A DNA stretch of 64,000 nucleotides from Chelatococcus sambhunathii (GTDB taxonomy: Bacteria; Pseudomonadota; Alphaproteobacteria; Rhizobiales; Methylopilaceae): contig JADBEO010000018.1 in assembly GCA_031316315.1 (NCBI GenBank), forward strand, positions 1-64,000, given 5' to 3'. Numbering within the stretch: position 1 is the stretch's first letter; each line of letters begins with the position of its first letter. The notes beneath the pieces are model-generated. The model saw only the letters and a program-made list of their open reading frames with translations. It made no database searches and had not been told where the DNA came from. The translations under genes were made by a program, and so were the position numbers. Shown one piece after another: positions 28,481 through 37,306 of the stretch.

Positions 28481-28936
28481 GTCGCGGCCGTTGAAGTAGC
28501 CCGTTTGCGTTAGCCGCGAGCCCCCCTCGGCGGGCGCAGCCGTCCAGACTTCGGCGAATGCCTCCTCGGCCGCCTCGCGCAGTTTGTCGCTCTCGATGCC
28601 GTAGATCATGTTGCGGACGCCCTGCGCATGTTTCGGGTTCGCCGGCGGGCATGCGTGCAGATAGCGGTCGATTGCGATTTCTTCTGTCTCGGGGTCGTGC
28701 TGGATGAGGCCGACCGCCTTCACGCGGTCTCGCGCCGCCACATAGTCGTCGAGCTTCCAGCCCAGATCGGCGCAGGCGTAGCCGTCCGGGAGCCGGTAGA
28801 CGCCGCAACTCGTGATGTGCGCGCAGGTCAGCAGATAAAGGTACAGCAGCCGCTCCCGATCGCCGTGCAGCCGGGCGAAACGCTCCGACCTCCACAGCGA
28901 CCGGCGCACCATCGTGAACGTCGCGGCGCGGCTCAC
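28475..28936 (-). CDS. Replication initiator-like winged-helix protein
   Basis: The 153-residue protein resembles the N-terminal DNA-binding part of phage replication proteins. It has FTMVRRSLWRSERFARL, then RLLYLYLLTCAHITSCGVYRLPDGYACADLGW, then a second helix pair with VKAVGLIQHDPETEEI. The GTG start at 28936 overlaps the preceding stop (GTGA) and gives the usual N-terminus; an ATG lies 8 codons inside. It lacks a helicase or primase domain, so host DnaB or primase would be needed. The candidate origin follows directly. Confidence 0.65.
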   Translation of the reverse strand: MSRAATFTMVRRSLWRSERFARLHGDRERLLYLYLLTCAHITSCGVYRLPDGYACADLGWKLDDYVAARDRVKAVGLIQHDPETEEIAIDRYLHACPPANPKHAQGVRNMIYGIESDKLREAAEEAFAEVWTAAPAEGGSRLTQTGYFNGRDR

Positions 28937-29196
28937 GAGCCGCCCCCGTCGATGCCGACGCCGGCGATCAGATCGCCCGGCCCCCGAGCGTGCAGGCGGC
29001 GATGATGAAACCTGCACAGCCAGGTGACGACGAGCGGCGAGCCGTAATCGTCATGGTGCGCCTCGGCTGCCCCGCCGCAGATGCGACAGGGCTGCGGATC
29101 GAGGTTGCCCGCGCGGATGGCGTGGCGGACGGCGCCGTGCGCCCGGATCGCCTCCGGGTGCGCGCGGTTCCATTTGAGCTGCGGCGAGAGCGACAT
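28933..29196 (-). CDS. Small Cys/His zinc-binding protein
   Basis: The 87-residue product has a C-x-x-C (CRICGG) followed by AHHDDYGSPLVVTWLC and HHRRLH, a zinc-finger pattern common in small phage proteins and loosely HNH-like (H-D-D, C-x-x-H-H). Whether it is a nuclease is unclear because a full HNH set is not evident. It is coupled to both neighbours by overlapping stop and start codons. Confidence 0.6.
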   Translation of the reverse strand: MSLSPQLKWNRAHPEAIRAHGAVRHAIRAGNLDPQPCRICGGAAEAHHDDYGSPLVVTWLCRFHHRRLHARGPGDLIAGVGIDGGGS

Positions 29197-29432
29197 CACG
29201 CGCCCTCCGCCACGTACCCGCACAAACCCTCGTCGGTCAGCGCCTGGCGGACGCGGTTCGCTTCCGCGGGCGTCTCGACGAGCCGCGTCTCCATCGGCCG
29301 GCAGGTGCGGTGGATGATGATGGCCCAGCCCGTGCCCCAAGGCTCGACCACGAAGTAGCCGCCGGCCTTCGCCTCGAGCCAGTCGCGAATGTTGTTGAAC
29401 TGGAAGGGAGGCGGCTTCACGGGCGCGGTCAT
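29196..29432 (-). CDS. Hypothetical island protein, 78 aa
   Basis: The 78-residue product reads like a small globular protein (FNNIRDWLEAKAGGYFVVE, then GWAIIIHRTC, then a helix ETPAEANRVRQALTDEG). No signal peptide or membrane segment. No family recognised. Start and stop overlap the adjacent genes, so it belongs to the early operon of the island. Confidence 0.6.
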   Translation of the reverse strand: MTAPVKPPPFQFNNIRDWLEAKAGGYFVVEPWGTGWAIIIHRTCRPMETRLVETPAEANRVRQALTDEGLCGYVAEGA

Positions 29433-29701
29433 TGCACGCCCCCGAGGGCCGGCATCTCGGCAAGCATCCTCCGCTGCGCGCAGTAGCGTTCGAGACCGAC
29501 CGAAACCTCAACGAGATGGTCGTCGGCTTCCAAGATTTCGAGAATCCTGAGACGAGCGCCGCTCAGTTTCGGGCTGTCCTGCCCGAGCTCGCGGATGAGA
29601 GCGACCGCATAGACAAGGTCCTCCCTCCCGGTGTCCCAGCATTGCTCAGCTAGGCGGTCGCAGAGCAGGCCGAGCAACGTTTTGGTGCGGCGCCGGCTCA
29701 T
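29429..29701 (-). CDS. Hypothetical island protein, 90 aa
   Basis: The 90-residue, mostly helical product contains a helix LLGLLCDRLAEQCW and a charged C-terminal half with RLRILEILEADDHLVE. No recognisable domain. A 4-bp overlap with both neighbours indicates expression in one transcript. Confidence 0.6.
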   Translation of the reverse strand: MSRRRTKTLLGLLCDRLAEQCWDTGREDLVYAVALIRELGQDSPKLSGARLRILEILEADDHLVEVSVGLERYCAQRRMLAEMPALGGVQ

Positions 29702-30114
29702 ATGCCGTCCTCCGGCTCACGCCCGTCGTGCTCGCCGCCCTCGTCCTCACAGGCCCCGCCTTCGTCCTCGCAAACGGGCTCCAGCTCGTCGAGCGAGGCC
29801 GGGGTCGGGCCGCCGCCCCAGCAAGTTTGATCGCCCTGGCCCGGCCGGGTGATCGCGCCGGCGAAGTGGTAGGTCGACGTCAGGTTCGCGCCGGTCGGAT
29901 AGCTTTCGATCGAGCCATATGTCGGCTCGCCGATGTCGTCGACCGCGAGGTCGAGTTCGTCCTCGTCAATCGGGCCGTCGTCGACCGCCTGATCTTCGTC
30001 GCCGTCCTCCAGCGCCTCGTCGCCGTCGAGGTCGTCAAGCAGGGCGAGCAGCAATTCGGTGACGCCGGCGAGGCCCTCGCGCATGCCGCGCAGCTTTTCG
30101 AGCGCGTCCATCAC
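29698..30114 (-). CDS. Acidic hypothetical island protein
   Basis: The 138-residue protein is strongly acidic. An N-terminal helix (LEKLRGMREGLAGVTELL) is followed by Asp/Glu stretches (DDLDGDEALEDGDEDQAVDD) and two copies of a CEDEGG unit near the C-terminus. Comparable acidic small proteins occur in alphaproteobacterial phages, without known function; DNA mimicry is possible but only a guess. A second ATG lies one codon in. Confidence 0.6.
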   Translation of the reverse strand: MMDALEKLRGMREGLAGVTELLLALLDDLDGDEALEDGDEDQAVDDGPIDEDELDLAVDDIGEPTYGSIESYPTGANLTSTYHFAGAITRPGQGDQTCWGGGPTPASLDELEPVCEDEGGACEDEGGEHDGREPEDGI

Positions 30115-30329
30115 GCGCCCCCGTTCGGGCGGTCGCGCTCGGCGATGCGGTTAGCGATCCAGTTGGTGACTTCGCTGCGCACGAACGCGAGGCGGCGGGC
30201 GCCGATCGGAACCGGCTTCGGGAACCCGCCCTCGGTCCGCAGACGAAAGAGCATCGACCGGCTGCAACTAACGAGCCGCGCCGCCTCATTGACGCTGATA
30301 AGTTCGGGAGGTGCCTTCATAACGACCAT
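30111..30329 (-). CDS. AlpA-like helix-turn-helix regulator / excisionase
   Basis: The 72-residue protein has the MerR/AlpA-type HTH of satellite and prophage regulators: ISVNEAARLVSCSRSMLFRLRTEGGFPKPVPIG, then a wing and FVRSEVTNWI. AlpA proteins activate the integrase and excision functions and are a signature gene of Gram-negative phage-inducible islands. ATG codons at 30329 and 30320 are both possible; the first lies inside an inverted repeat that may be its own operator. Confidence 0.82.
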   Translation of the reverse strand: MVVMKAPPELISVNEAARLVSCSRSMLFRLRTEGGFPKPVPIGARRLAFVRSEVTNWIANRIAERDRPNGGA

Positions 30330-30352
30330 TCCGTTTGGGGTTGGAATGGTCG
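30323..30352. promoter_or_regulatory. Inverted repeat at the alpA start, candidate operator
   Basis: CGACCATTCC and GGAATGGTCG form a perfect 10-bp inverted repeat with a 10-base spacer. It overlaps the first possible start codon of the AlpA-like gene and lies in the 78-bp AT-richer gap upstream of it. This suits autoregulation or control by a helper protein. No -35/-10 pair is convincing enough to place. Confidence 0.5.
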
Positions 30353-30407
30353 CCTATAGTTCACATGCTACTGTTGACTGCCACAATATTGAGGTCCAGA
30401 AAAAGAA

Positions 30408-30875
30408 CTACTTTTCTGGACTTGCAACGATACCTTTGGATCGCAAATCGGCGACAGCGCGCTCGTGGAACTCGTAGAGCTCTACGATCTCCCTGCCTCT
30501 CGCGAGCGATGCAAGGCAGTTTGCGCGTGAAAATCCCTTTTTGCCGTGGCGCTGCTGCATGGCGAAAACGGCCCCATCGATCGACAGCCCGTCGCGGTCG
30601 ACCAGCTCCTGCATCTCGATCGCCAGACGCATGTCGGCTTTGGGGCGCCCCGTCTTTTTGCGTTCCAGCCTCAGTGTCCACGGCCAAGCATTTCTCGCCG
30701 CCGGATCGATCCCCGACTCAAGCATGGCTGCAAGCGCTCTGCAGAACTCAGGCGATGGCTTTCCTGTCCGTAAGACTGCTGCGACACGTCGAACGCGGTC
30801 TTCAAGCGAAATCGGAGGCGCGTCGAGATTGTCGAGCAGGACGCCGCTCCAATCTGGCTTCGCGTCGTTCGTCAC
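30408..30875 (-). CDS. Hypothetical protein between integrase and AlpA genes
   Basis: The 155-residue protein has an N-terminal acidic part and a middle KKTGRPKADMRLAIEMQELV. A C-terminal region (GAVFAMQQRHGKKGFSRANC and SLARGREIVELYEF) could hold a helix-turn-helix. No family recognised. The start overlaps the integrase stop by 4 bp. Its location next to int and alpA would suit a regulator of induction or excision, but that is inference. Confidence 0.6.
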   Translation of the reverse strand: MTNDAKPDWSGVLLDNLDAPPISLEDRVRRVAAVLRTGKPSPEFCRALAAMLESGIDPAARNAWPWTLRLERKKTGRPKADMRLAIEMQELVDRDGLSIDGAVFAMQQRHGKKGFSRANCLASLARGREIVELYEFHERAVADLRSKGIVASPEK

Positions 30876-32053
30876 GCCGCTCTCCCGTCGCAGAACGCCG
30901 ACCAGTCCTCCATCAGCCTACGCCGCTTCTCCAGCGCGGTGCCGCGCCGGTAAGCCAACTCGACCTCGTCGCCGACAGCGTGAGCGAGCGCCATCTCGGC
31001 GATCTCGCGCTCGTGCTCGGTCTCGTCGCCGGCCCAGTCTCGGAAGGTGGAGCGCATACCGTGAAGCGTCGCCGCTTCGTCTGGCGAGGCAAGCCGCAGC
31101 GCCTTGGTCATGGCTGTCTCGCTGATCGGTCGCCGCTCGACGCCGCCGGGGAACAGATAGCCGTCGACGGCGCGCTGGCGCATGGCCTCGACAATCTGCA
31201 GCGCGCGGTCGCAAAGCGGCACGACATGCTCGCGTCCCGCCTTCATCCGCTCGGCCGGGACCTTCCAGACCTTCGCCTCCGTGTCGATCTCGTCGAAGGT
31301 CGCGCCGCGAACTTCGCCGGAGCGCGCGGCGGTCAGCGTCAGGAACTCGACGGCGCGTGCGGCGACGCCCGACGACTGACGCAGCGCCGCCATCATGGAA
31401 GGGACCTGCGCGTGGGCGAGCGCGGCATGGTGCCCGCGCGTCAGCTTCCGGCGCTTCGGCAGCACCTTGTCTAGCAAGCCTTTCCAGCGAGCCGGGTTCG
31501 CGTCGCGGCGCCAGCCGTGAGCGATGCCGTAGTCGATCACGGCCTCGATCCGCTGCCGTGTCCGGCTCGCCGTCTCGGGAGCGCGTTCCCAATGCGGCAA
31601 CAGGCACGCTTTCACATCGCCCAAAGCGATCTCGGCGACGGGCAGATCGTGCAGCGGCTTGGCGTATTCGCGCAGCGTCATCTCGTACTGCTGGCGATGT
31701 TTGTCGTTTTTCCACTCGCCTTTTTTCGAGGCCAGCAGTTCGTCCATGCAGTTCTTGAAGGTAACGACGCGCGGCTTCTTGGTCTCGGCGGACGGGTCGA
31801 GCCCGCGCGCGAGCTTGTCGCGGATCGCGTCGGCCTTCTCTCGCGCCAGCTTTAACGAGACGGGCGCGGTCCCCTGCCCGTAGCCGCCCAGGCCGATCTC
31901 GCGTCGGATAGCGCCGCGCCGGTAGATGAAGATCCATTGCCGCGAGCCGCCCGAGCGGACGCGGAGGTAAAGGCCACCGCCGTCGCTATAGACGCCCGGC
32001 TTGTCCAACTTTCGGAGGTTGGAATCCGCCAGTTTCCGCCACACCATCGCCAC
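30872..32053 (-). CDS. int: P4-type tyrosine integrase
   Basis: The 393-residue site-specific recombinase has an N-terminal DUF4102 arm-binding domain (KLADSNLRKL and GLYLRVRSGGSRQWIFIYRR) and a core-binding domain. The catalytic domain carries the first arginine in LTAARSGEVRGA, the H-x-x-R box in HGMRSTFRDW, a late histidine in ALAHAVG and the tyrosine in ELAYRRG. Such enzymes integrate islands into tRNA 3' ends, here tRNA-Ser. It lies about 100 bp from the distal att copy and reads into the island. Confidence 0.95.
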   Translation of the reverse strand: MAMVWRKLADSNLRKLDKPGVYSDGGGLYLRVRSGGSRQWIFIYRRGAIRREIGLGGYGQGTAPVSLKLAREKADAIRDKLARGLDPSAETKKPRVVTFKNCMDELLASKKGEWKNDKHRQQYEMTLREYAKPLHDLPVAEIALGDVKACLLPHWERAPETASRTRQRIEAVIDYGIAHGWRRDANPARWKGLLDKVLPKRRKLTRGHHAALAHAQVPSMMAALRQSSGVAARAVEFLTLTAARSGEVRGATFDEIDTEAKVWKVPAERMKAGREHVVPLCDRALQIVEAMRQRAVDGYLFPGGVERRPISETAMTKALRLASPDEAATLHGMRSTFRDWAGDETEHEREIAEMALAHAVGDEVELAYRRGTALEKRRRLMEDWSAFCDGRAA

Positions 32054-32066
32054 CCGTTGCCATAAC

Positions 32067-32128
32067 CGCTATTTCGTCCATAGCGATTTCTCTAGCAACT
32101 GCAAGGCGTTTGTTCACGTTATGGACGA
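32067..32128. promoter_or_regulatory. Dyad sequences between int and the att repeat
   Basis: The gap upstream of int holds CGCTAT/ATAGCG (32067-32072 and 32080-32085) and a 9-bp inverted repeat TCGTCCATA/TATGGACGA (32074-32082 and 32120-32128). The sequence is AT-richer than the host. These may be integrase arm sites, excisionase sites or the int promoter region; none is proven. Confidence 0.35.
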
Positions 32129-32149
32129 CAAAAACGGCGGAACGCGGGA

Positions 32150-32163
32150 CACCCCTTCCGCCA
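32150..32163. repeat. Distal attachment site copy
   Basis: CACCCCTTCCGCCA, identical to the last 14 bases of the tRNA-Ser gene, marks the far end of the island. Host sequence resumes after it; 206 bp to the next gene (32164-32369) contain no gene that I recognise. Confidence 0.88.
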
Positions 32164-32369
32164 CGTGGCCCTACAGGACGCTCTAGCTCGGTCCGGTGGC
32201 GGCCGGCGATCGCTTTGGCGTCCTTCACAAGAGTGCAAGCGAGCCGGTAGCCGGTCCCGGAACTCAGTAGTTCTCCCGATGGCGCCGGGCTCCCGCCGGA
32301 ATACCTTCGCGCGCCGGGGGAAGCGTCGACCGCCGCCCGCCGCAATGACATCCGAGGGAGACCGTCACC

Positions 32370-32930
32370 ATGACTGGCGCATTCGACTGGCTCGACGACG
32401 AACAGGAAGAGTTGCTCGGCGCTTACGCGACCGCGGCGGCGGATAGCGTCATCAAGGGCACCGGCGAAGACGACACGCCGCTCAACGGCGACAAAGCCGA
32501 CAACAAAATTCTCGGCAAGGGCGGCGAGGACTCGATCAACGGCAAGGGCGGCGACGACACCATCATCGGGGGCGCCGATAATGACTTCCTGCGCGGCGGT
32601 TCCGGGGCGGACACCTTCGTCTTCCGCAGCGGGGACGATCAGGACCAGATCGCCGACTTCTCGATCAAGCAGGGCGACGGGCTCGATTTGCGCAAAGCTG
32701 GGTTCGGGATCGAGGATCTGAAAGACCGCGACGTCGGCGGCGACATCACGGATCACGACAACGACGGTGCCTATCTTCGCGAAAGCTCCTCGAACGGCGA
32801 GCCGGAGGTGACGTTCTACTTCGGGAACGATGAGAACGGATTCGACAGCCTGACCATCACGGGCGTCAGCATCAAGCAATTGATGAAGGACATCCAGGCG
32901 CATCCGGACCACTACGACTTCTTCGGCTGA
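32370..32930 (+). CDS. Small RTX-type calcium-binding repeat protein
   Basis: The 186-residue protein has about three nonapeptide turns of the GGxGxDxxx kind (ILGKGGEDSINGKGGDDTI, then IGGADNDFLRGGSGADTFVF), which form a calcium-binding beta-roll. The C-terminal domain resembles those of type I-secreted proteins (GADTFVF, DQIADF). No signal peptide. A GAGGGAG site is upstream. There is no type I secretion transporter nearby. It is the first gene outside the island and may be host or left by an older insertion. Function unknown. Confidence 0.8.
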   Translation: MTGAFDWLDDEQEELLGAYATAAADSVIKGTGEDDTPLNGDKADNKILGKGGEDSINGKGGDDTIIGGADNDFLRGGSGADTFVFRSGDDQDQIADFSIKQGDGLDLRKAGFGIEDLKDRDVGGDITDHDNDGAYLRESSSNGEPEVTFYFGNDENGFDSLTITGVSIKQLMKDIQAHPDHYDFFG

Positions 32931-33129
32931 GCGCGGCGGGCTTCGGCTGTGACGCGGGTTTCTGGTGGCGGGGCGCGGGTTGCGAGCCCTAGACGCAACA
33001 GCGCGCGCACGCCGCCGGGGCTCAGCGCCTCCCCCGAAAGTATCGCCGCCTCCCGCGAACCGATGCAGGCCGCGCACGTTTCACGCGCAGAGCGGGAGGT
33101 CGCCCGCGTCTTCGCGGAGCGAGCCCCGC

Positions 33130-33492
33130 ATGGGTCATCGGCTGAAATTGGGGGAGCCGCTCCGCGCGTTGTCGGCGCTTCGCGCGGCGGTCGCAACAGC
33201 CGAATGGCGGCCGTCGGAAGAGAACGCTTCCGCAAGAGGCTCGGCGACGGGAAGGCCGCTCACACGCGATGAGTTCATCGCCTTGAGGGCGCTCCACAGC
33301 AATCCGCTGGCGCGCCTTGCCGAAGACGTCGCCGAGACGTTGACGGCCCGTCAGCTGGTCTGTCCCGCCGATGGCGGTATGACGCTGACGGGCGCCGGCC
33401 GGGCGGAATATCTCTCCGAGCTGATCCGGGCTTTCAAGTTCGGAATCGATGATCCGCCGGGCGCCGACTGGCCGTCAAAGCAGCGCCACTGA
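33130..33492 (+). CDS. Hypothetical protein, possibly winged-helix
   Basis: The 120-residue product has a predicted helical core PLTRDEFIALRALHSNPLARLAEDVAETLTARQLV, followed by a beta-hairpin-like DGGMTLTGAGRAEY. This resembles a small winged-helix arrangement, but no family is certain. The ATG at 33130 has GGAGCGAG about eight bases upstream; the open frame before it is proline/arginine-rich and looks non-coding. It converges on sufD. Confidence 0.6.
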   Translation: MGHRLKLGEPLRALSALRAAVATAEWRPSEENASARGSATGRPLTRDEFIALRALHSNPLARLAEDVAETLTARQLVCPADGGMTLTGAGRAEYLSELIRAFKFGIDDPPGADWPSKQRH

Positions 33493-33520
33493 TCGCGCCG
33501 GGCCTCCCCGGCGCGTAGCG

Positions 33521-34849
33521 TCAGATCCGTTCGCCGAGCCACTTCTCCGCCCGGGCCGCCAGCGCGTCGCGGAGCGTGTCGATCTGGACCGGCTCCAGGA
33601 CCTCGCCGATGAAGGCCTGCACCAGCAGCGCCTCGGCTTCCTGCCGCGGGATGCCGCGCGCGAGCAGGTAGAACAGCAGCTCCTCGTCGATAGCGCCGAC
33701 GGTCGCGCCGTGGCCGCAGACGACGTCGTCCGCGAAGATCTCGAGCTCGGGCTTGGCGTCCGCCTCCGCCGTCTCGGACAGCAGCAGCGCGTTCGCCATC
33801 ATCTTGCCGTCGGTCTTCTGGGCGCCCGGCTGAACCACGATCTTGCCCTGGAACACCGAGCGCGCCTCGCCGTCGAGCGCCGTCTTGAACAGCTCGCGAC
33901 TACCGCAGTGCTGGGTGGCGTGATTGACGACGAGGGTCGTGTCGAGAAGGCGGCGTCCGCCGGCGAAACCCGCGCCGGTGAGATTGGCGTGCGCGTGGTC
34001 GCCGGAGAAGTCGATGAAGATCTGCTGGCGCGCGGCGGCGGAGCCTGCGGCGAGCATGATGGTTTCGAGCTCGCCCTTCTCGCCGATGCGGGCGGCGAGC
34101 GTGCCGAGATGCAGAGTGCCGAGCCCCTCGTCCTGCAGCTTCACGTAGCGGACGTTCGCGCCCTCGGCGATGTCGAGGCCGACGAGGGTGTTGGTCTGAT
34201 GCGCCGCGCCGTCGCCAACATGGCTCTCGATCAGCGCGACGGAGGCGTTCCTGCCGACGGAGATCAGCACCCGCCCGTAGGTCGCGTGCGCCGGCCCCGT
34301 CTGGACGTTGACGACATGCAGCGGCCGGCGGCCGTGGACGTCGTCGTCGATCGCGACGACCAGCCCGTCGGCCGCGAAGGCGGTGTTGAGCTCGACCGCG
34401 ACGTTGCCCTGGGGCAGGCCCTTCAGCTCCAGCGTCGAGGCGGGGTCGCCCGCGAGCGCGACGGCGAGCGGCGCGATCGAGGCGCCTTCCTGCACGCCGC
34501 CCATCTCCGAGAGGTCCGGCGCCAGCCGGCCGTTGACGAAGACGACGCGGCGCGCCTCGACGTCCTGCAGCGGCAGCAGCGCGCGCGCTGCTTCGATATC
34601 GGCGGCGGACGGGGCCGGCGGGAACGGCCGCAGCTCGCGCATCAGCGCGCGCAGGTCGGTGTACTTCCAGTCCTCGACGCGCCGGCTCGGCAGGCCCTTC
34701 GCCGCCACCTCGCCGAAAGCGCGGTCGCGGATGCGGCGCGCGGCCTCGCCGCCGGGCAGATCGAGGCGCACGGACGCATAGGCGTCGGCGAGCGCGCTCT
34801 CGGCGGCCGTGCGTATGGGGCGGACTTCCGCGTTCATCGCCTCACCCAT
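33521..34849 (-). CDS. sufD: Fe-S cluster assembly protein SufD
   Basis: SufD is the SufB-like partner in the SufBCD scaffold complex. The 442-residue protein has a helical N-terminus with RRVEDWKYTD, a long right-handed beta-helix core and the C-terminal segment CGHGATVGAIDEELLFYLLARGIP, typical of SufB/SufD. SufC ends two bases upstream. The ATG at 34849 has little room for a ribosome binding site; the in-frame ATG at 34837, preceded by GTGAGG, may be the true start. It is the last suf gene here: no second SufS or SufT follows. Confidence 0.94.
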   Translation of the reverse strand: MGEAMNAEVRPIRTAAESALADAYASVRLDLPGGEAARRIRDRAFGEVAAKGLPSRRVEDWKYTDLRALMRELRPFPPAPSAADIEAARALLPLQDVEARRVVFVNGRLAPDLSEMGGVQEGASIAPLAVALAGDPASTLELKGLPQGNVAVELNTAFAADGLVVAIDDDVHGRRPLHVVNVQTGPAHATYGRVLISVGRNASVALIESHVGDGAAHQTNTLVGLDIAEGANVRYVKLQDEGLGTLHLGTLAARIGEKGELETIMLAAGSAAARQQIFIDFSGDHAHANLTGAGFAGGRRLLDTTLVVNHATQHCGSRELFKTALDGEARSVFQGKIVVQPGAQKTDGKMMANALLLSETAEADAKPELEIFADDVVCGHGATVGAIDEELLFYLLARGIPRQEAEALLVQAFIGEVLEPVQIDTLRDALAARAEKWLGERI

Positions 34850-34851
34850 CC

Positions 34852-35601
34852 TTACGCGGCGTCCGCCGCGTAAGCCGCGTAGCCTTCGGCCTCAAGCTCG
34901 TGGGCGAGCTCCGGGCCGCCGGTGCGGACGATGCGGCCGCGCGCCATCACATGGACGACGTCCGGCGTGATGTGGTCGAGCAGGCGCTGATAGTGGGTGA
35001 TGACGACGAAGCCGCGGTTTTTGGTGCGGAGGGCGTTCACGCCCTCGGAGACGATCTTCAGCGCGTCGATGTCGAGGCCGGAATCGGTCTCGTCCAGCAC
35101 GCAGAGCCGCGGCTCGAGCAGCGCCATCTGCAGGATCTCATTGCGCTTCTTCTCGCCGCCGGAGAAGCCCACGTTGAGACCGCGCTTCAGCATGTCATTG
35201 GAAATACCGAGCCCGTCCGCCTTTTCCCGCACCAACTTCATGAAGGCCGGCGTCGGCAGGTCGCCCTCGCCGCGCGCGCGGCGCTGCGCGTTCAGCGCGG
35301 TCTTGAGGAAGGTCATCGTCGCGACGCCTGGGATCTCCAGCGGGTACTGGAAGGCGAGGAACAGCCCCTTGGCGGCGCGCTCGTCAGGCGCCAATCCCAG
35401 CAAGTCGTCGCCGTCGAGCGTCACCGAGCCTTCGGTGACCTCGTAGTCGTCCTTGCCGGCGAGCACATAGGACAGCGTCGACTTGCCCGAGCCGTTCGGG
35501 CCCATGATGGCGTGGACCTCGCCCGCTTTGACCTCGAGGTCGAGCCCTTTCAGGATCGGCTTGTCCTCGACGGAGGCGTGCAGGTTCTTGATCGAGAGCA
35601 T
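34852..35601 (-). CDS. sufC: Fe-S cluster assembly ATPase SufC
   Basis: The cytosolic ABC-type ATPase (249 residues) drives conformational change of the SufB-SufD scaffold. It has Walker A GPNGSGKST, signature FSGGEKKRNEI, Walker B LCVLDETDSGLD and the H-loop VVITHYQRLL. The gene follows sufB after a 131-bp gap that contains a large palindromic repeat. Confidence 0.96.
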   Translation of the reverse strand: MLSIKNLHASVEDKPILKGLDLEVKAGEVHAIMGPNGSGKSTLSYVLAGKDDYEVTEGSVTLDGDDLLGLAPDERAAKGLFLAFQYPLEIPGVATMTFLKTALNAQRRARGEGDLPTPAFMKLVREKADGLGISNDMLKRGLNVGFSGGEKKRNEILQMALLEPRLCVLDETDSGLDIDALKIVSEGVNALRTKNRGFVVITHYQRLLDHITPDVVHVMARGRIVRTGGPELAHELEAEGYAAYAADAA

Positions 35602-35621
35602 TCTCTTCCCGTCTGAAACTC

Positions 35622-35723
35622 GTCATCCGGGACGCCGCAAAGCGGCGAGCCGGGATCGTTTTCCGATGATGGCGCCAGTTCCTGAGAACGATCCCGGCTC
35701 TCGCTTCGCTCGGCCGGGATGAC
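35622..35723. repeat. Long imperfect inverted repeat inside the suf operon
   Basis: GTCATCCGGGACGCCGC...GCCGGGATCGTT on the left pairs with AACGATCCCGGCTC...GGCCGGGATGAC on the right, with about 26 unpaired central bases. The arms resemble the dispersed intergenic palindromes of Hyphomicrobiales, and a short relative occurs at 53690-53718. In mRNA it would make a large hairpin between sufB and sufC. Confidence 0.75.
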
Positions 35724-35732
35724 GCCCGCTAA

Positions 35733-37205
<1,473 letters not shown>

Positions 37206-37306
37206 ACTGATGAACTCCTCGGCCGCGATAGGGGACGCGCGGCGCAGATTTGAAACTCTCTAGCAGGGCTTGCGCGCGGACGGAACGTCCGGACCCTTAC
37301 AATGTC

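Larger units (their letters stand above)
21539..32163 (-). mobile_element. Capsid-forming phage satellite-like island (cfPICI-like), 10.6 kb
   Basis: The element lies between two 14-bp att repeats in tRNA-Ser. All genes are on the minus strand: integrase, an unknown gene, AlpA-like regulator, four small unknown genes, replication initiator-like protein, DUF7694-like protein, head-tail connector, large terminase, HNH endonuclease, major capsid protein, prohead protease, portal, and zinc-ribbon proteins. No tail, baseplate, holin, endolysin or CI-type repressor is visible. This matches capsid-forming phage-inducible islands, which make their own heads and use helper tails. A tail-deleted prophage remnant is the main alternative; intact frames and tight gene overlaps argue against decay. 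Confidence 0.8.

Noticed and set aside
28407..28895. Frame ending in a KETETET tail through the hexamer array
   Set aside because: It is out of frame with the replication-initiator-like protein and its tail is only the translation of the repeats.
21539..32163. Gene transfer agent cluster
   Set aside because: Alphaproteobacterial gene transfer agents have tail and baseplate genes, and no integrase or att repeats; this island shows the opposite.
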